Origin: Mesaphorura yosii | Taxonomy: Eukaryota > Arthropoda > Collembola > Poduromorpha > Tullbergiidae | Direction of reading: 5' to 3' | Length of the DNA: 64,000 nucleotides | Assembly: GCA_009869945.1 (NCBI GenBank) | Contig: WIXG01000009.1 | Coordinates: forward strand, 372,001-436,000 | Notes under the pieces: model-generated | Database searches by the model: none | Told to the model about the DNA's origin: nothing | Seen by the model: the letters and a program-made list of their open reading frames with translations, nothing else | Program-made: the position numbers and the translations under genes | Shown here: positions 63,751 to 64,000 of the stretch, in pieces | Layout of the letters: each line of letters begins with the position of its first letter | Numbering within the stretch: position 1 is the stretch's first letter

Positions 63751-64000
63751 TGCGATGGACTTCAAGGCCCACACCCGGCCCACTTTGAGCTTGAGCCCTT
63801 TGTTTCCGAGCCGCCTTCATGCCCTTCAGCGATCGTTTACGCCGCCGGCGCACGGACCGGACCCATCTGTAGCTTGGATGCTGACTTGGCTTGCATCTGT
63901 GCAGAGAAAAGTTGAATTAGTATACGCGCTTTAGTAGAGTAAAGTCAATAAATGGCCCACTTACTGTGCGGGTTCAGTTTGCGGAGCCCATTCTCCACGG
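63751..64000 (-). CDS. possible spliced exons at right edge (partial)
   Basis: On the minus strand an exon running in from the right edge ends at 63966/63965 with donor GTAAGT. The next candidate exon is 63896-63751, with acceptor TTCTCTGCACAG and donor GTGAGTAA. Exactly one frame is open through both; it gives WAPQTEPAQ followed by KPSQHPSYRWVRSVRRRRK and a basic, Ala/Gln-rich stretch. I recognise no domain. The exons could be an upstream, possibly noncoding, part of PKN, or the end of another gene. Splice sites are the main evidence, and the coding call is weak. Confidence 0.3.

Overview
The window looks like nuclear DNA from an arthropod, most likely a pancrustacean; I cannot name the species. 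The evidence is a set of innexins whose residues track insect shakB, ogre/inx1, inx7 and inx2, GT-AG introns of about 50 bp to 3 kb, a Gfi1/Senseless zinc-finger family, and single-copy animal genes (BCAR3-type adaptor, FOXRED1, TMCO1, protein kinase N). I saw no tRNA, rRNA, CRISPR array or intact mobile element. All gene models below were spliced by hand: each listed exon boundary has GT/AG and keeps the reading frame.

Layout. 1-24 kb is an innexin cluster: shakB (minus, C-terminal exons beyond the left edge), ogre/inx1 (minus), an inx7-like gene (plus) and inx2 (minus). A small BED-finger-like candidate gene lies antisense inside an inx2 intron, and an orphan TATA+Inr promoter lies antisense inside the big shakB intron. 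24-29 kb shows no convincing gene. 29-42 kb holds two divergently oriented Gfi1/Senseless paralogues, a four-finger copy (minus) and a six-finger copy (plus), about 7 kb apart. 42-49 kb shows no gene. 49.3-62.7 kb is gene dense: BCAR3/NSP-type SH2 adaptor (plus), FOXRED1 (plus), TMCO1 (minus) and PKN (minus), with an unrecognised intronless 446-codon gene on the same strand inside a PKN intron. The right edge has spliced-looking minus-strand exons that may be an upstream part of PKN or the tail of another gene.

How the genes relate. The innexins would supply subunits of gap-junction channels, and their clustering suggests ancient tandem duplication with one inversion (inx7). The two Sens/Gfi genes share an unusual shortened last zinc finger, which points to duplication within this lineage. 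FOXRED1 (mitochondrial complex I assembly) and TMCO1 (ER calcium leak/translocon factor) meet tail to tail with almost overlapping poly(A) signals. The most notable observations are the four-innexin cluster, the derived C-x-C finger shared by the Sens pair, the two nested genes and the intronic antisense promoter.
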